The notes: generated from the letters alone by a model not told the origin. 62,172 nucleotides of DNA from Entophlyctis helioformis (GCA_025526915.1 JAHLKH010000169.1:1-62172); one strand, 5' to 3'; counted from the first letter of the stretch, positions 1-10,714 are shown. Program-made: numbers and translations.

Positions 1-64
1 AGCAGGCGGCGGCCACTGCGCAGGTGGCAAGCGTGCCTGCATGGACAAGGCCGGCACGACGTAC

Positions 65-500
65 TCGAGGCTCCAGGTCGATGAGGATGGAGCGGGGGAT
101 GTAGTGCTCGTCGTCGGCCTGTCGTGGCAGATGCGGCTGTCAGTGGCATAGAAGGCAGGCAGGCAGCAGGCAGGCACGCCAGCCACGCCCACCTGGTAGA
201 AGAAGACGTCCTTGCGGTCGCCGCTGCCCCTCGGTCGCAAAGTCCTCGAGGATGCCGTCGGGGCGGATGCCGTGCTCGGCGCAGAGCATCGACCAGAACT
301 CCTGCCCGACTGCGCGCAGTGTGAGCAGCGTGTGAGCAGCGTGTGGGCAAGCGTGCCTGCAGCAGGTGTCCAGCTACTGCCAGCCTGCTACTGCCAGCCA
401 GCTACTGCCAGCCTGCCAACTGCCAGCAGCCAAGCACACAGCGGCACCCACTCTGGTTGCCGCACTGGCCCGCCTGCAGCGTGATGATCTCGCGTGGCAT
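65..500 (-). CDS. Gamma-tubulin, N-terminal part (runs off left edge, one frame break)
   Basis: Gamma-tubulin caps microtubule minus ends and nucleates microtubules at the spindle pole or basal body. Three exons are visible on the minus strand: 500-452, 309-193 and 118-65. Exon 1 opens with [16 protein letters not shown], the family's N-terminal nucleotide-binding motif, and the ATG at 500 is the conserved start. Exon 2 reads [15 protein letters not shown] and later DRKDVFFYQ. Exon 3 reads [18 protein letters not shown], then a GTACGT donor at 64-61. Introns are GT-AG. Exon 2 carries one extra G in a G4 run (227-230). Removing it restores both the protein match and the splice phase (116 nt plus 1), so an assembly error is likely. 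The rest of the gene lies left of the window. Family identity is clear from the sequence. Confidence 0.93.
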
Positions 501-2565
501 TTGCAGCCTTGGACGTGTCTGCCAAGCTGAGGGGTGGGCAATTCTGTGTTTCCCCATAGAGCACCCTGTGCCGGCACCTGATTGGTCGGCTGGTTTGCCT
601 CGAATTTTGTTCAATTTGGCATCCAATTTCCAATCTTTTGAATCCAAATTCATATTCTTGTCCGAATTCCCAGTCACTCTGAGCAGCCTGCAGCCGATGC
701 CTTCTCAAGTCGTGGTCGCTTTGACGCTTGCTTGTGGCTGCTGAGCCTGTCCAGGGGCAGCAGTTGGTTGCGTGTTGGTAGTGTCACCAAGGACTGTCGT
801 GCGACTGTCTGTTGCAGCTGTTGGCCTTCTGCGTCCAGTCGGCGCACTTGTGTGTGCTGCTGGGGCTGCCTGCTGCAATGTCCGAACGGCGACGTCACAG
901 CCGACACAGACGCACTGGCATCTGCTGCTGCTCTCTTCCGCTTGCTTGTGCTCCACGGCGGCTGGCTGTTGGCGTGGCAGCTACAGCAACGGTTGGCTGT
1001 CCAGGCTCGCCCGCAAGGTCCTTGCCGTCGTCGAGATTGTCAAGGCACACAGTGTCAACAGAGTCGCAACTGTTGACAGCCATCGCACAAGAGGCAGACG
1101 AGCTCACCAACGAGGACATGGATGGATCACTCGGCGTATCGTTGAGCTGCTGCGTATCATCGAGCTGCTGTAAGGCATCGCGCTTGGCTTGGTCTGACTT
1201 TGAGAACTGTCGAGGCGATACACACAGAATGCCTGCAGCAATTCTGCTCACTCATGTCAACCTCTGTCCTGGCTGCCTTTGTGTAGACAGCAAGGTCGCA
1301 GCGACGAGTGTCTTTGCAACAGCCAGCAGCGCAGATGATCAGCAAGTCTTGCATTCAAGGCACGATGCCGTCGCACCCCGTCATCCACAGCCAACAGCCA
1401 CACCCACCTGACTTGTCAGCATGCCCGCGAATGCAATGACGAGCAGCATGCACAGTCTCGGTCAACAACAAAGGGCTGATCGACTGCAGGCTGCAAAGAA
1501 CAAGTCGTCTCAGACCTGCTGGCGACTGAAGTCAACAGCATCCAAGGTCGGCAATGAAGACACTGAGCCCAAGGAGAAACTCGCCTTGCACCATCATCAC
1601 AAGAAAGTGCGACACATTTGTGAGATCTGGGATGACTACTCGGTCAAAGATTGGAGGTTGTCATGGCGTGGTTGGCAATCTCTGTTCCAAGGAGCCAGAT
1701 AGTGATATGGCGCATCTCAGTACTGCTCAGAGCACAAAGGAGGGCTGGCATCAGGCTGGAGGTATTCACACGGATGAGATCTAGCAATTCCATGCGCACT
1801 TGGTGATTCCAACTGCGGCATGGACCCTATGAACAAGGCTGGATGGGCAACCAGTGCTGTGGCTGCCATGCCAACACCCAAACCCCGTTGAGCATCAAGC
1901 AAGTCTTTGGTTGCTCATTCAACCAAGGCATCCAGGTCTGCTATGGCACGGTTGTCTCTGCAGCACGCAAAAGAGTGCCGGCTGGATGCAAACAGGCGCC
2001 AGTTGAGACTGCCACAGGAAGGAGAGCTCTTGGTGTGCCACCGAGTGGCCATCAAGCCACCACCTCCAAGATGGGCTGCATCAATGCCATCTGTTCACTG
2101 ATCAGAGTGACTGTGTATCCATGAGTATTCAAGTTGAGTTTGGTGTCAACTGATCAGATATCAGGGCGAGCCAGCTGCGCATGCTCATCGACAAGAGCAC
2201 ACGCCTCGTGCCAGACTCCCGCCGAGGCCAGCTTGCCATCCACGACTGTGCTTGTGGAGGATGAGGCATGGTGATCTTTTGCAATCAACACTCCAGATCA
2301 ACGCGTTCATGTGCCTGGGTCGCGTTTTGGTGACGCGCCACTGATCATGAATCAATCATTGCAAATCTCAGACACACAGATGTGATCATCTGTGGCAGTC
2401 GCAACAACACGGCCGCTGTGTTTGTCATAAAGAGAGCGGTTGGCCCGTCTGTGGTTGCTCGACCATCCACATACACTGATACATTTTTGACGAGACTCCC
2501 TGTCGCTCATTGCCCTCTTCAGCACACCCTTGCCTGTCCATAACGCAACCCCATACACGCACAAC

Positions 2566-2615
<50 letters not shown>

Positions 2616-2638
2616 AGCACACCACAAGCACGCACAAC
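501..2638. other. 2.1-kb stretch without a supportable gene
   Basis: I see only short open frames (up to about 200 codons) with erratic composition, and several need non-ATG starts. Minus-strand frames around 895-1251 and 1717-2124 have locally protein-like stretches but no family I recognise and no consistent splice phases. The stretch could hold a degraded mobile element, the 5' flank of gamma-tubulin and the promoter of the nuclease gene that starts at 2639. No convincing terminal repeats were found by eye. Confidence 0.5.
2571..2612. repeat. (CA)n microsatellite just upstream of the XPG-like start codon
   Basis: A run of about 21 AC dinucleotides ends 26 bp before the ATG at 2639, so it would lie in the promoter or 5' leader of the XPG-like gene. 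No function is implied. Confidence 0.95.
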
Positions 2639-5494
2639 ATGGGGGTCCCTGCGGTTGTTTCGTGCGCGGTGGAGAATGGCGGCGGCAGCGTACACAAGGA
2701 CGTGCCCTGGTCCTTGGTGTCAAAGCTTGTGCTTGGCAGCGCACGACTGTCACAAGATCCAAGCGACACCAACACGGCCACACCCAGCCACTGCGGCGCC
2801 TTCCTTGTCGATGTGATGAGTGTGTGTTTTCCGCACTTCAGGAGAGGAGGGTCCGATCACCCGTTGTCAAAGGCCGAGTGGATACCGATCCTCAAGCCGG
2901 TACTCAGCTCGTTCACGGACAAGTTTGGCCCCGAGTACGCCTACATGTTCCACGTTGACGGCAGGCTCGGCGACTCTGGGATTAAGGTTGTCCACAACGG
3001 CCGAGCGATCAAGGTCCTGAATGCGGTGGGCACAGTTCTACGGTGTATTCGCAGACGCCGCAAACGCAAGAGATACAAGCGCTTATCCAAGTATGTCCAC
3101 TTTGTCCTGCCGCATCGAGGCGATTCTAACTCTCAGTCAATGATCCAGGAAAGAGAAGCGTGCGCTGCTGCTCTCGTTCACGCTCACGCACAATGACAAG
3201 AAGCTGATTTACGAGGCGATCGCGGAGATCTTCAGTTCTGAGCCGCGGCGTGCAGTATGCTGGTGCAAGCACGAAGCGGACGTTTGCATTGCCCGCCATG
3301 TAGCCTACCATGCAAGCAAGCCAAGGTATAGATCGCCATGGCAACTGTCTGTTTTGATCGACGGCTAACAGTCTTTGTCTCGCAGCAGCGACATTCCCAT
3401 TGCCGTCATTTGTAACGACTCTGATCTCGTGGCACCTGTGCTGGACGTTGTCCTGTCATCATGATGTCCACGCGGAACGCGGAGGCCAACAACCTGCGGT
3501 CTTTCAACCATTCAGGCATTGTATCTCTTGCGTCTGCCCTCGGAGTATACGAGTTCCCTGGAGCTTGCCAACTTGTGGTTGCGTTGAGCAAGAGTGACTA
3601 TTTCGATTGCTACGGGCGTGGTGCGTGTGATTCCTGTCTTGATGCTCTGTATTGTCATCCAAGCTGTGGTGTTGACTAACACGTGTTGCTACTCACGTTG
3701 TCTTGCAGGTCTGCGCACTGCCGTCAACACCGTCAACAGGTACGTCAAGGAGGCGGCGCACAAGAGGAATATCACGCCAGAGGAGTTCTGTGCCCTGCTC
3801 CACACCCCCAAGATTGCCAGCGACTTCAAGAAGGATGTCAGGGCCGCCTACTCTGACGAGTTGTTGGCGATCGGAGGCGAGGACCTCGTCAAGTCGTTCC
3901 TCAATGCCTTCTCCGTTTTCGTGTACCACGACGAGTCGGGAAACATTGCCAGCCAGTTCAAAGCCCCAAGCAGCAACAACGGTCAATCTGGCGATGTGCA
4001 AGGGCAGAGGCAAGTCATTGCATGACTGGCCAAGCACGTGGCACTGTAGATGCATTTGCATGCATAGCACCATACTGACCATCCATTGCTACGTGGCAAT
4101 GACAGCAGCCAGGCTGCCAACACGACCGCCGCGGCTCAACCAAGGTACGCATGCATGCGATCTCTTGAAGTCTCTCACATTGCTGACTCTGCGTTCCTGT
4201 CTTTGATGTCATCATTGCATCATGGTGCAGATGCTCATCTGCTGGCTGCCTCCTTGTACACTCCAAGTGGCAAGAACGCAATCCTGATTCCGACATTGTG
4301 CACCTGACGCAGAAGGATATCGACGGGCACCTCGACAAGATTGTCAACAACGGCGAAATGGCCACAACTTTTTACGAGGTCAAGCGATGTCGATTGCATT
4401 CGACTGCATTGTCAAGCACGTGCCAGGTTACCTTGCTCGCAACCCCGATGGAGTCGCGGGCCGAGATATTCTAGCCAAGATCAGCAGGACAGCAAGTGCG
4501 CAGCTGTTGGAGCTTGTCTGTGAGCAATCCCTTTTACCGACAGTACGCGCAGAGCTTGGTCGACTTGATCGGCTTGTTTGGGACACACATGTACGTTATG
4601 GCATGACTTGGATGCATGTGCATTCTCACCTTGAACTGTCTAACTCAATCCACTTGCATTGGACAGGGCGCAGCTCGGAGGATGAAGGTGCAGCTGGGCA
4701 AAATTGTGAATCCTTGCTGCGTATCCTTTCAGGATATTTCAACTCCACGTACGTTTGGCTTGCATTGGAATGACTCGACGCCATGTACTGACAACACCTT
4801 CTTTGCTGAATGTGATATTCAAGAACCAAAACGCAGCCAGGCACGCAGAAAGGCAAGCAAAAGCCCAAGCAGAAAGGCAAGCAGAAAGGCAAGGTCATCA
4901 AGCAGGACGATCCCCAGAAATCCTTGGCCGAGATCCACAGAAAGGCCACCGAACGGCTGAACGACCTGAAATCTCGCACGGATGGCGAATCAGTGACACT
5001 TGTCGAGCAGCTGAACGAGGCCATCAAACTGCTAGAGTCGATCATCAAGGAAGCCTCGGTGCGTCTTCATCTTGACTGTCTGTGTGGCATGTACTGACTT
5101 GTCGCGATCACTCATTTCTCCAATTGGCAGGAGGCTCGGCCTCCAAAGCGGCGCAAGCGGCGTAAGCGACCACAGCCATCTGTTGACGCTCAGGGAAGAA
5201 GTACAGCCCGTGGTCTTTTCTCTCAATCGACATTTAGACACCAAGACGACGGTTAGTTCTGATGTACCATTGGCGCTTGCATATGCATTGTGTGCACTCG
5301 GAATGCATTGCTCATGCTGCATCCAACCTCCACAGCCACGACTTCAATTCACAAAGAAGCAGGAGGCCGCGCTCATGAAGAGAAGCGCATTGCAAGCTGC
5401 AAAGGCCGCGACACTGAAGGCCATCAAGGCCAACAAGGGAAAGTCAAGCCGGTTTGCCCGCAGTAGTTTGCCTGGTGGCTCGAGACAGGGGTAA
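2639..5494 (+). CDS. XPG/FEN1-like structure-specific nuclease (PIN-like fold)
   Basis: The protein starts MGVPAV, like the MGV of the FEN1/XPG family, whose N-terminus threads into the active site. Acidic residues appear in family order: FLVDV (Asp58, 2810-2812), FHVDGR (Asp107, 2957-2959), HEADVC (3273-3281), ICNDSDLV (3414-3425) and SKSDYFD (3596-3598, the place of the family's GSDY). A helix-two-turn-helix-like stretch follows (about 3709-4010), then a Lys-rich coiled-coil tail with an NLS-like KRRKRRKR (about 5145-5170). Exons: 2639-3090, 3149-3325, about 3386-3620, 3709-4010, 4106-4141 and several more to about 5491. The intron at 4011 has a GC donor (AG then GCAAGT). The frame must jump by one base near 3455, and again between about 4380 and 4525. 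The C-terminal frame is uncertain: one reading ends TAA at 5494, the phase-consistent one meets TAG near 5462. The gene directly precedes the Fanzor on the same strand. The family is inferred from motif order; no close orthologue was recognised. Confidence 0.72.
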
Positions 5495-5570
5495 GTGATG
5501 TATGCTGTGCCATTTGCCTTGAGTACTCTTGCTGACATGCGTGTTTTGGCAGAATCGTGCGTCGCTCACG

Positions 5571-8500
5571 ATGGGCACTACATCTGCTGATTCGAAAGCT
5601 GGGTCGCACTGTTACAGGGCCACTCATGTCCTCTCTGCGGCGATCGGCAGCAATGATCAACAAACGGCAGAGCAAGCAACCAATCAACCTGCTGTGGATG
5701 CGCCAGATCAGCCAGCCGTGGACGAACCTGATCATCGTGGCGCGAGAGTGCTGCTTGAGGTATGGTTCAGGATTGCCATTCTGCCTGCATGCATGGCTTT
5801 GCATGGACTGACTCAGAGGTTGGCGTGGTGCGCAGAAAATGTTGTCGGGCAATCCAGGAAGCGCCAAGGTCTATGGCATTGAAGCCAGGAAGACGCCAAA
5901 GAAATGGACGCGGCGTCTGATCATCGAGGACACATTCGTAAAGGTGTACTCATTCATCGTTGGTCTTCGGCATGCTGGGTTCGTCGTGATTGGCGCCATC
6001 GTCGAAGAGCTACTCGATCTCGACGCGGATGCCCTGCTCCCGCCCAAGTACCACGTCTACAAGTGGCTTGATGGCAAGACGACGCGGTATTGTTTCTTGG
6101 ACCTTGATTTCAAGGGCATCGACGACCTCGGCGACCATGCCAGCATCGACGGCCTCGGCGGCGTGACCAAGGCGGAGCTCTTGTCAGGACGATTCACCCT
6201 CGGAAAGGACATCACCGCCCGCCTCATGTACGGTTCGAGTTTGTACAATCACAAGAGCGAGGAGCCTCGGTATGGCCATCCGGTGCAACTGGCGACGGGT
6301 ACAAGACTCGAGATCTGTCTGCACAAGCAGCCCAATCAGCCTGAGCAGCCTGCAGCAGCAGCACCAACAGTGCCGACATCCAACCAGCTGTTCACGGCAC
6401 TCATCAACAGCACATCTGGCGGCGAGACAACCGTGGCCTGCATCTTTCGCCACCTGTCGTTCATTTTCACCGGCAAGGAGATGGCCAAGCCGCAGCATGA
6501 CATGGACACGATCAATGCATGGGTCGTCACTGTCATGCAGTTGATGATCCACCGCGCATGGACGCGCGGGATGGTGCAGGCCAGTGCGGACAAGATGTAT
6601 GCAGACAAGAATGGCGCGCAGCAGGCCGACACAATCCAGACGGACATGCAGCAGGACGTCACGTATCAGGCAGCTCTACCATACCGCCTGGACGACACTC
6701 TCTGTGGGAGCGCGACGAATGACATCTTCAACAACCTCGCCAGAGAGGTGAGCACCATACTCGCGCGGCACTACATTGGAAATCAATTCGACCTGGCGGT
6801 TGGTGCAGCCATCAAGCTTGCTCCCGGAATGTCTCGCGAGCAGGCGAAAGAGTTGGTTCAATCCCTGTTCGATGAAGCCGATGCCGCCAAGGCTGCTGCT
6901 GCCAAAGCCACCAAGGCTGCTGCTGCCAAAGCCGCCAAGGCTGCTGCTGCCAAAGCCACCGCGCCAAGACCATCGGCGGCCAAGAGAGGGAGACAAACGA
7001 GTGTGGCGTCAAGCACTGAGGACACCGCGTCAAGCCCGACGCAACCCAAGAGAGCAAGGCGCAAGAGTGCAGTGCCAAACCCATCGTCGGCCGATCTTGA
7101 CACCACCCTTCCTGCGCCAAGCCACGAGCAGACCGCGTCAAGCTCATTGTCAGCCACTGACAAGAGCGGCGCGACCAAAAGGCACGCGGCAAGAAGCCGG
7201 CCGCCAAGGACGCCGCAGGGAACAAGAGCGCTGTCGTGACCCCGCCAGCATTGCACAAGCTCGTGGCCATCATATGCAACATGTCGCTGTCGACTGTTGG
7301 ACGCTTCAAGCAGCTGCGCGATCTCGCTGGAAGAGAGAGCATCAAGCTCTGTCCTCAAGCGGCAAGTCGTGATCCCTTTGTTCTTATCACCGAGACCGTC
7401 CTCTTCTGGGCGGTTATGGGGCTGAAAAGGGATCGCATCAGCGAGAGCAAGATCCCGTCTTGCGAGCATTGAGACTGGAGCTTCTTGCTGCCATAAGTCA
7501 GTCACACTGCCTGTCTATGCCATCTTTTTATGATTTGATGCTAACAATCCACTCGTCTCAAAGAGCCTGGCTGGCTTCTCAAAGAGCTTGACTGGAAAGA
7601 CTCGGAGCTTGCATTGCCCAACAAAGCCATCGAGAAGGCGTTCAGTTCAAGTGACGAGCTGTGCGTCATGGATCTCCTCCTCCCTGGACTCGCCTCCGAT
7701 ACACGACGCTATCAAACGCCAGCACAGGCCAAGTTGCAGATTGACCCAGCCGACACCGTGGAAGAGGCCAGAGCAACTCCTGATGTGACACAAGAAGCCA
7801 AGGCTGACGATCTTCAACTGGACGACAAGCAGTCGGCGGACTGATCAAGGCCAAGGTTGATGCTCTTCCTCAAGTGCTACCAACCAAGTCGGTCAGATTT
7901 GGCAGCATCAAGACCGACGGGAAGAGTGTCTTTCAAACTGTTCTGGAGTTTCGCACAAACCGTCCAAAGTCACCTCGCAGTATGTGGCGTGCTTGGATGC
8001 TGTGGTGCACGCATTGATTCTGACCACTGCCTTGCTCTGCAGATCCCAACGCGGCGACTTCAGACGAGCAGCCCAGTCAGGTTGAGGATGCTGATGACTC
8101 TGATTCTGACGATGACTTGGATGACGATGACTTGGATGATGACTTGGATGATGGCTTGGATGGCGAATGTGAGTTGCTGTGCCAATCCAGACCGCACTTG
8201 TTGTCCACACCAACTGACATGCCATCCACAGCCGCCAATCCAGCCAACCCGTCAGCCACCAAGCCATACACCCCAATCCTGTAAGCCACTTGCATGCTAA
8301 ACTCGCGCATTGGTGCACATGCATTGCACATTCCTCACTCATGCCATGGCATGACAGGTCAAGCGCAACTTTTACGCCTCGCAGCGACTGCCCGATGTTG
8401 CTGATGCCAACAAGCTGCTCGCCGACAAGGACTTTGTGCGATTGTCAGCTTTGATTGGGGCGAGCGGTACCTGTTTGGCGCGTCCAGCATGCTGGTCAAT

Positions 8501-9717
8501 GTCAAGGAGGAGACATACACGCTCGAGGCCAACTACGTGCTCTCCTCTGGCGTATTTCATGCTGAGCGTGACCTTCAGCGGTGGTATGCATGCAATGACT
8601 CTGCCATGCCACTCTTGACCAGATCAACTCACAGTGCCTGCCTCCTGTGCCAGGCTCAACAATCGATATGCCAAGGCGACCGACGTCCACGAGGCCATTG
8701 CATTCAAGACAGCAAAGCATGCCGATCCAAACGCCACAGCAGGCGAGAGAGCCTTTTGGGATCTGCGCTGCCATGCGTACTGCACGCCATTCCTGAATGC
8801 ACGGGTACGTTTTCTCTGTTTCTGGATTCCATTGACATGGCCGCCATGCTGCTTGATCGCCTGCTGATTGCACTGGATGGCATGGCATGGCATGGCATTC
8901 CACAGAAGGTCAAGGACAAGCGGTTTGCCATGCGCTGCAAGCGCATGTCTGATCGCGGAAACGCTCTTGAGGGCATCATGAAGCTGGCAGGATCGAAGAC
9001 TAGATATCGCGCATCTGCTGCGTCTCAAGGCCGCTGTGACAAGCAACAGAGAAGGACATTCCCGTTGTGGGCATTTGGCATCGACTTTACAGGCCAAGGT
9101 GGCCGGCACGCTGTGTTTGAGAAGTTTCTCATCAGGCATCTGCGGTCATCTGGATATGCCTATGTGCGTCTGATGCCACACTGTCCATCCATCCATCCAT
9201 CCATCTGTGCACCAACTGACCACACGATCATGCACACACACACACAGATCTACCGCTGCAACGAGAACCTGACCAGCCAGATGTGCCCGCAGTGCAAGCA
9301 GCGGATCCCATACGAGAACCGCACCAACCTGCGACGCTACGAGTGCACAGACTGCAGACTGTCTACCACCGCGATGTGCTTGGAGCCACCAACATCGGAA
9401 TGGTTGCACTGGAGCATCTGCTTTTTGGACAACGGCCGCTCTACTTGACGCACACGCCAGTCGATCAGCCTGTCGTCCAGCAGCCTCCAGCACCAGATCC
9501 GCCTGTCGTCCAGCAGCGTTCTAGACACGCCATCAAGCGACGTCTAGAACCAGATCCGACGGTCGACCAGCAGCGCCCAAGACGTGCCATCAAGCGGCGT
9601 CCAGCACCGGATCCGCCAGTCGTCCAGCTGCCTCTAGCACCGGATCCGCCTGTCGACCAGCAGCGTCCAACACGCAGACAGCGTGCCAGCAAGTCAAGTG
9701 CCACTCCACTGCTCTGA
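5571..9717 (+). CDS. Fanzor (eukaryotic TnpB-like RNA-guided endonuclease)
   Basis: Fanzors are eukaryotic relatives of transposon TnpB and Cas12; characterised members cut DNA guided by an RNA made from the gene's 3' end. Motifs visible here: IKTDGKSVF (about 7910-7945), like the TDG segment before RuvC in TnpB/Fanzor; IVSFDWGERYLF with the RuvC-I Asp at 8453-8455; RCNENLTSQMCPQC with Glu at 9263-9265, where Fanzors keep their relocated RuvC-II Glu, and the first zinc CxxC; a second CxxC (YECTDC, 9344-9355); and QTVYHRDVLGATNIG with the RuvC-III Asp at 9373-9375. Exons: 5571-5759, 5836 to about 7480, about 7560-7979, 8043-8168, 8232-8280, 8358-8580, 8654-8804, 8906-9163 and 9248-9717. A 466-codon N-terminal frame (5839-7239) contains KAAAAKA repeats. 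The acidic linker at 8100-8168 and the basic, proline-rich repeat tail are unusual. One-base frame jumps are needed near 7190, 8358, 8440 and 9354. The start is the first ATG of the frame that runs into exon 2; a fusion to the upstream nuclease is not excluded. Confidence 0.82.
9460..9690 (+). repeat. Degenerate tandem repeats encoding the Fanzor C-terminal tail
   Basis: Units related to DPPVVQQRPRHAIKRR, with variants such as DPTVDQQRPRRAIKRR, recur about five times at DNA and protein level after the RuvC-III motif. The tail is rich in Pro, Gln and Arg and ends at TGA 9715-9717. Because Fanzor guide RNAs map to the 3' part of the gene, the repeats might also affect the RNA; that is inference only. 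Confidence 0.8.
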
Positions 9718-9744
9718 CTTCCAGCACAACCACCAACACTTTGA

Positions 9745-9776
9745 ATCGGGGCACCTCCCGATCGACCTAACGGGTC
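9745..9776 (+). other. Two adjacent short hairpins just downstream of the Fanzor stop
   Basis: ATCGGG (9745-9750) and CCCGAT (9757-9762) form a perfect 6-bp stem with a GCACCT loop. GACC (9764-9767) and GGTC (9773-9776) form a second short stem one base later. They begin 27 bp after the stop codon, where a Fanzor guide (omega) RNA scaffold or element end would be expected. Short stems also arise by chance, so the RNA role is a hypothesis. Confidence 0.4.
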
Positions 9777-10464
9777 ACTTATCACATCATTATTCAAACA
9801 ATGGTGCAAGGTAAGCCCTCATGCATGTGCCTCGCCCGCCTGTCGTCGCATGCTTGTTGCTGACTCGAACCTTCCATCGTGTGATATGCGGGCTTGCATT
9901 CGTCGCCTCTCGGGTCGAATCCAATTCCAAAACGCTTGGTAATTGTTTGAATGTCCGGCCATTTGCCGGCGGTTTGCCGGCATTCCCTCGCCCTATTGCC
10001 CACCCCTCGTCTGCGCCAAGCTGAGTGGTGGACAACAATTCGCCTGCACAACTGCCGCCCGCCTGCCGCCTGCCTGCCGCATGCACATCGCCCACGGCCT
10101 ACCCCTCGCACCTCGACCGCATGACCGCAAGCAAAGCTTCGTGTGCCAGCCTTGTGCCAGCAGCGCTCGGTGCACAATCTCAGCCATCAGTGCACCACAT
10201 GCGTCGTCACATGCCCGCCGCTGCCTGATGCCGTCCCATGGTATCTCGCATGCAGCGACTGTCCGTCCGTCCGTCTGTCCGTCCGTCCTTGCTTCACATC
10301 GCATCGCATCCCATCGCATTGTCCGACTTTGCTTCCGGGGCCCCGAGCCAGCAGTGCCAGCCCCGTTGCCCTGCCAGGACACAGGCCAAGCCACAAGAAA
10401 ACTACCAGCAGCCGCAAAAAACGAGTTCAGCGCAACTTTCCCTCGCCGCCATTCTCTGACCGCC
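9777..10464. other. Gap between the Fanzor and the zinc-binding-motif gene
   Basis: I see no separate gene. The frame of the downstream CDS stays open back to 9943, but residues there look like translated pyrimidine-rich leader (TCCGTCCGTC repeats at 10260-10290, CATCGCATC repeats at 10297-10320), which I read as promoter and 5' UTR. The right boundary of any mobile element carrying the two nuclease genes should lie here. Confidence 0.5.
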
Positions 10465-10677
10465 ATGCCCACCGCCAGCCATCCCGAGCCGCCCACGACC
10501 TGGCTGCGCCAACAGCCCCAGCAGCCCCAAATCCAGCCGCGCATGTCGAGCATCAACCACGCCCACGGTGCACGGCGCTCGCTGCATTCGTCGTCGTCAT
10601 CGTCGTCGTCATCGGCAAGCCTCGACGCCCGCTCTGTATCGAACGGCGTGCACCCCGCGTCGTCGCTCCAGTCGGCC

Positions 10678-10714
<37 letters not shown>

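Noticed and set aside
1700..2230. Copia-type retroelement fragment on the minus strand
   Set aside because: A short stretch resembling ALSSTE was seen, but no second RNase H or reverse-transcriptase motif lines up and several stops interrupt, so it was not called.
3461..3679. Separate small gene starting MMSTRNAEANN
   Set aside because: Its residues continue the XPG-like fold (up to SKSDYFD) after ICNDSDLV; it is the same gene after a one-base frame jump.
2639..9717. Programmed ribosomal frameshifting as the explanation for the frame jumps
   Set aside because: The sites share no slippery motif, and frame breaks of the opposite sign occur in unrelated conserved genes; indel errors or decay are simpler.
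9943..10464. N-terminal extension of the zinc-binding-motif protein
   Set aside because: The frame is open but encodes translated TCCG and CATCG simple repeats; the ATG at 10465 follows a pyrimidine-rich leader and starts natural sequence.
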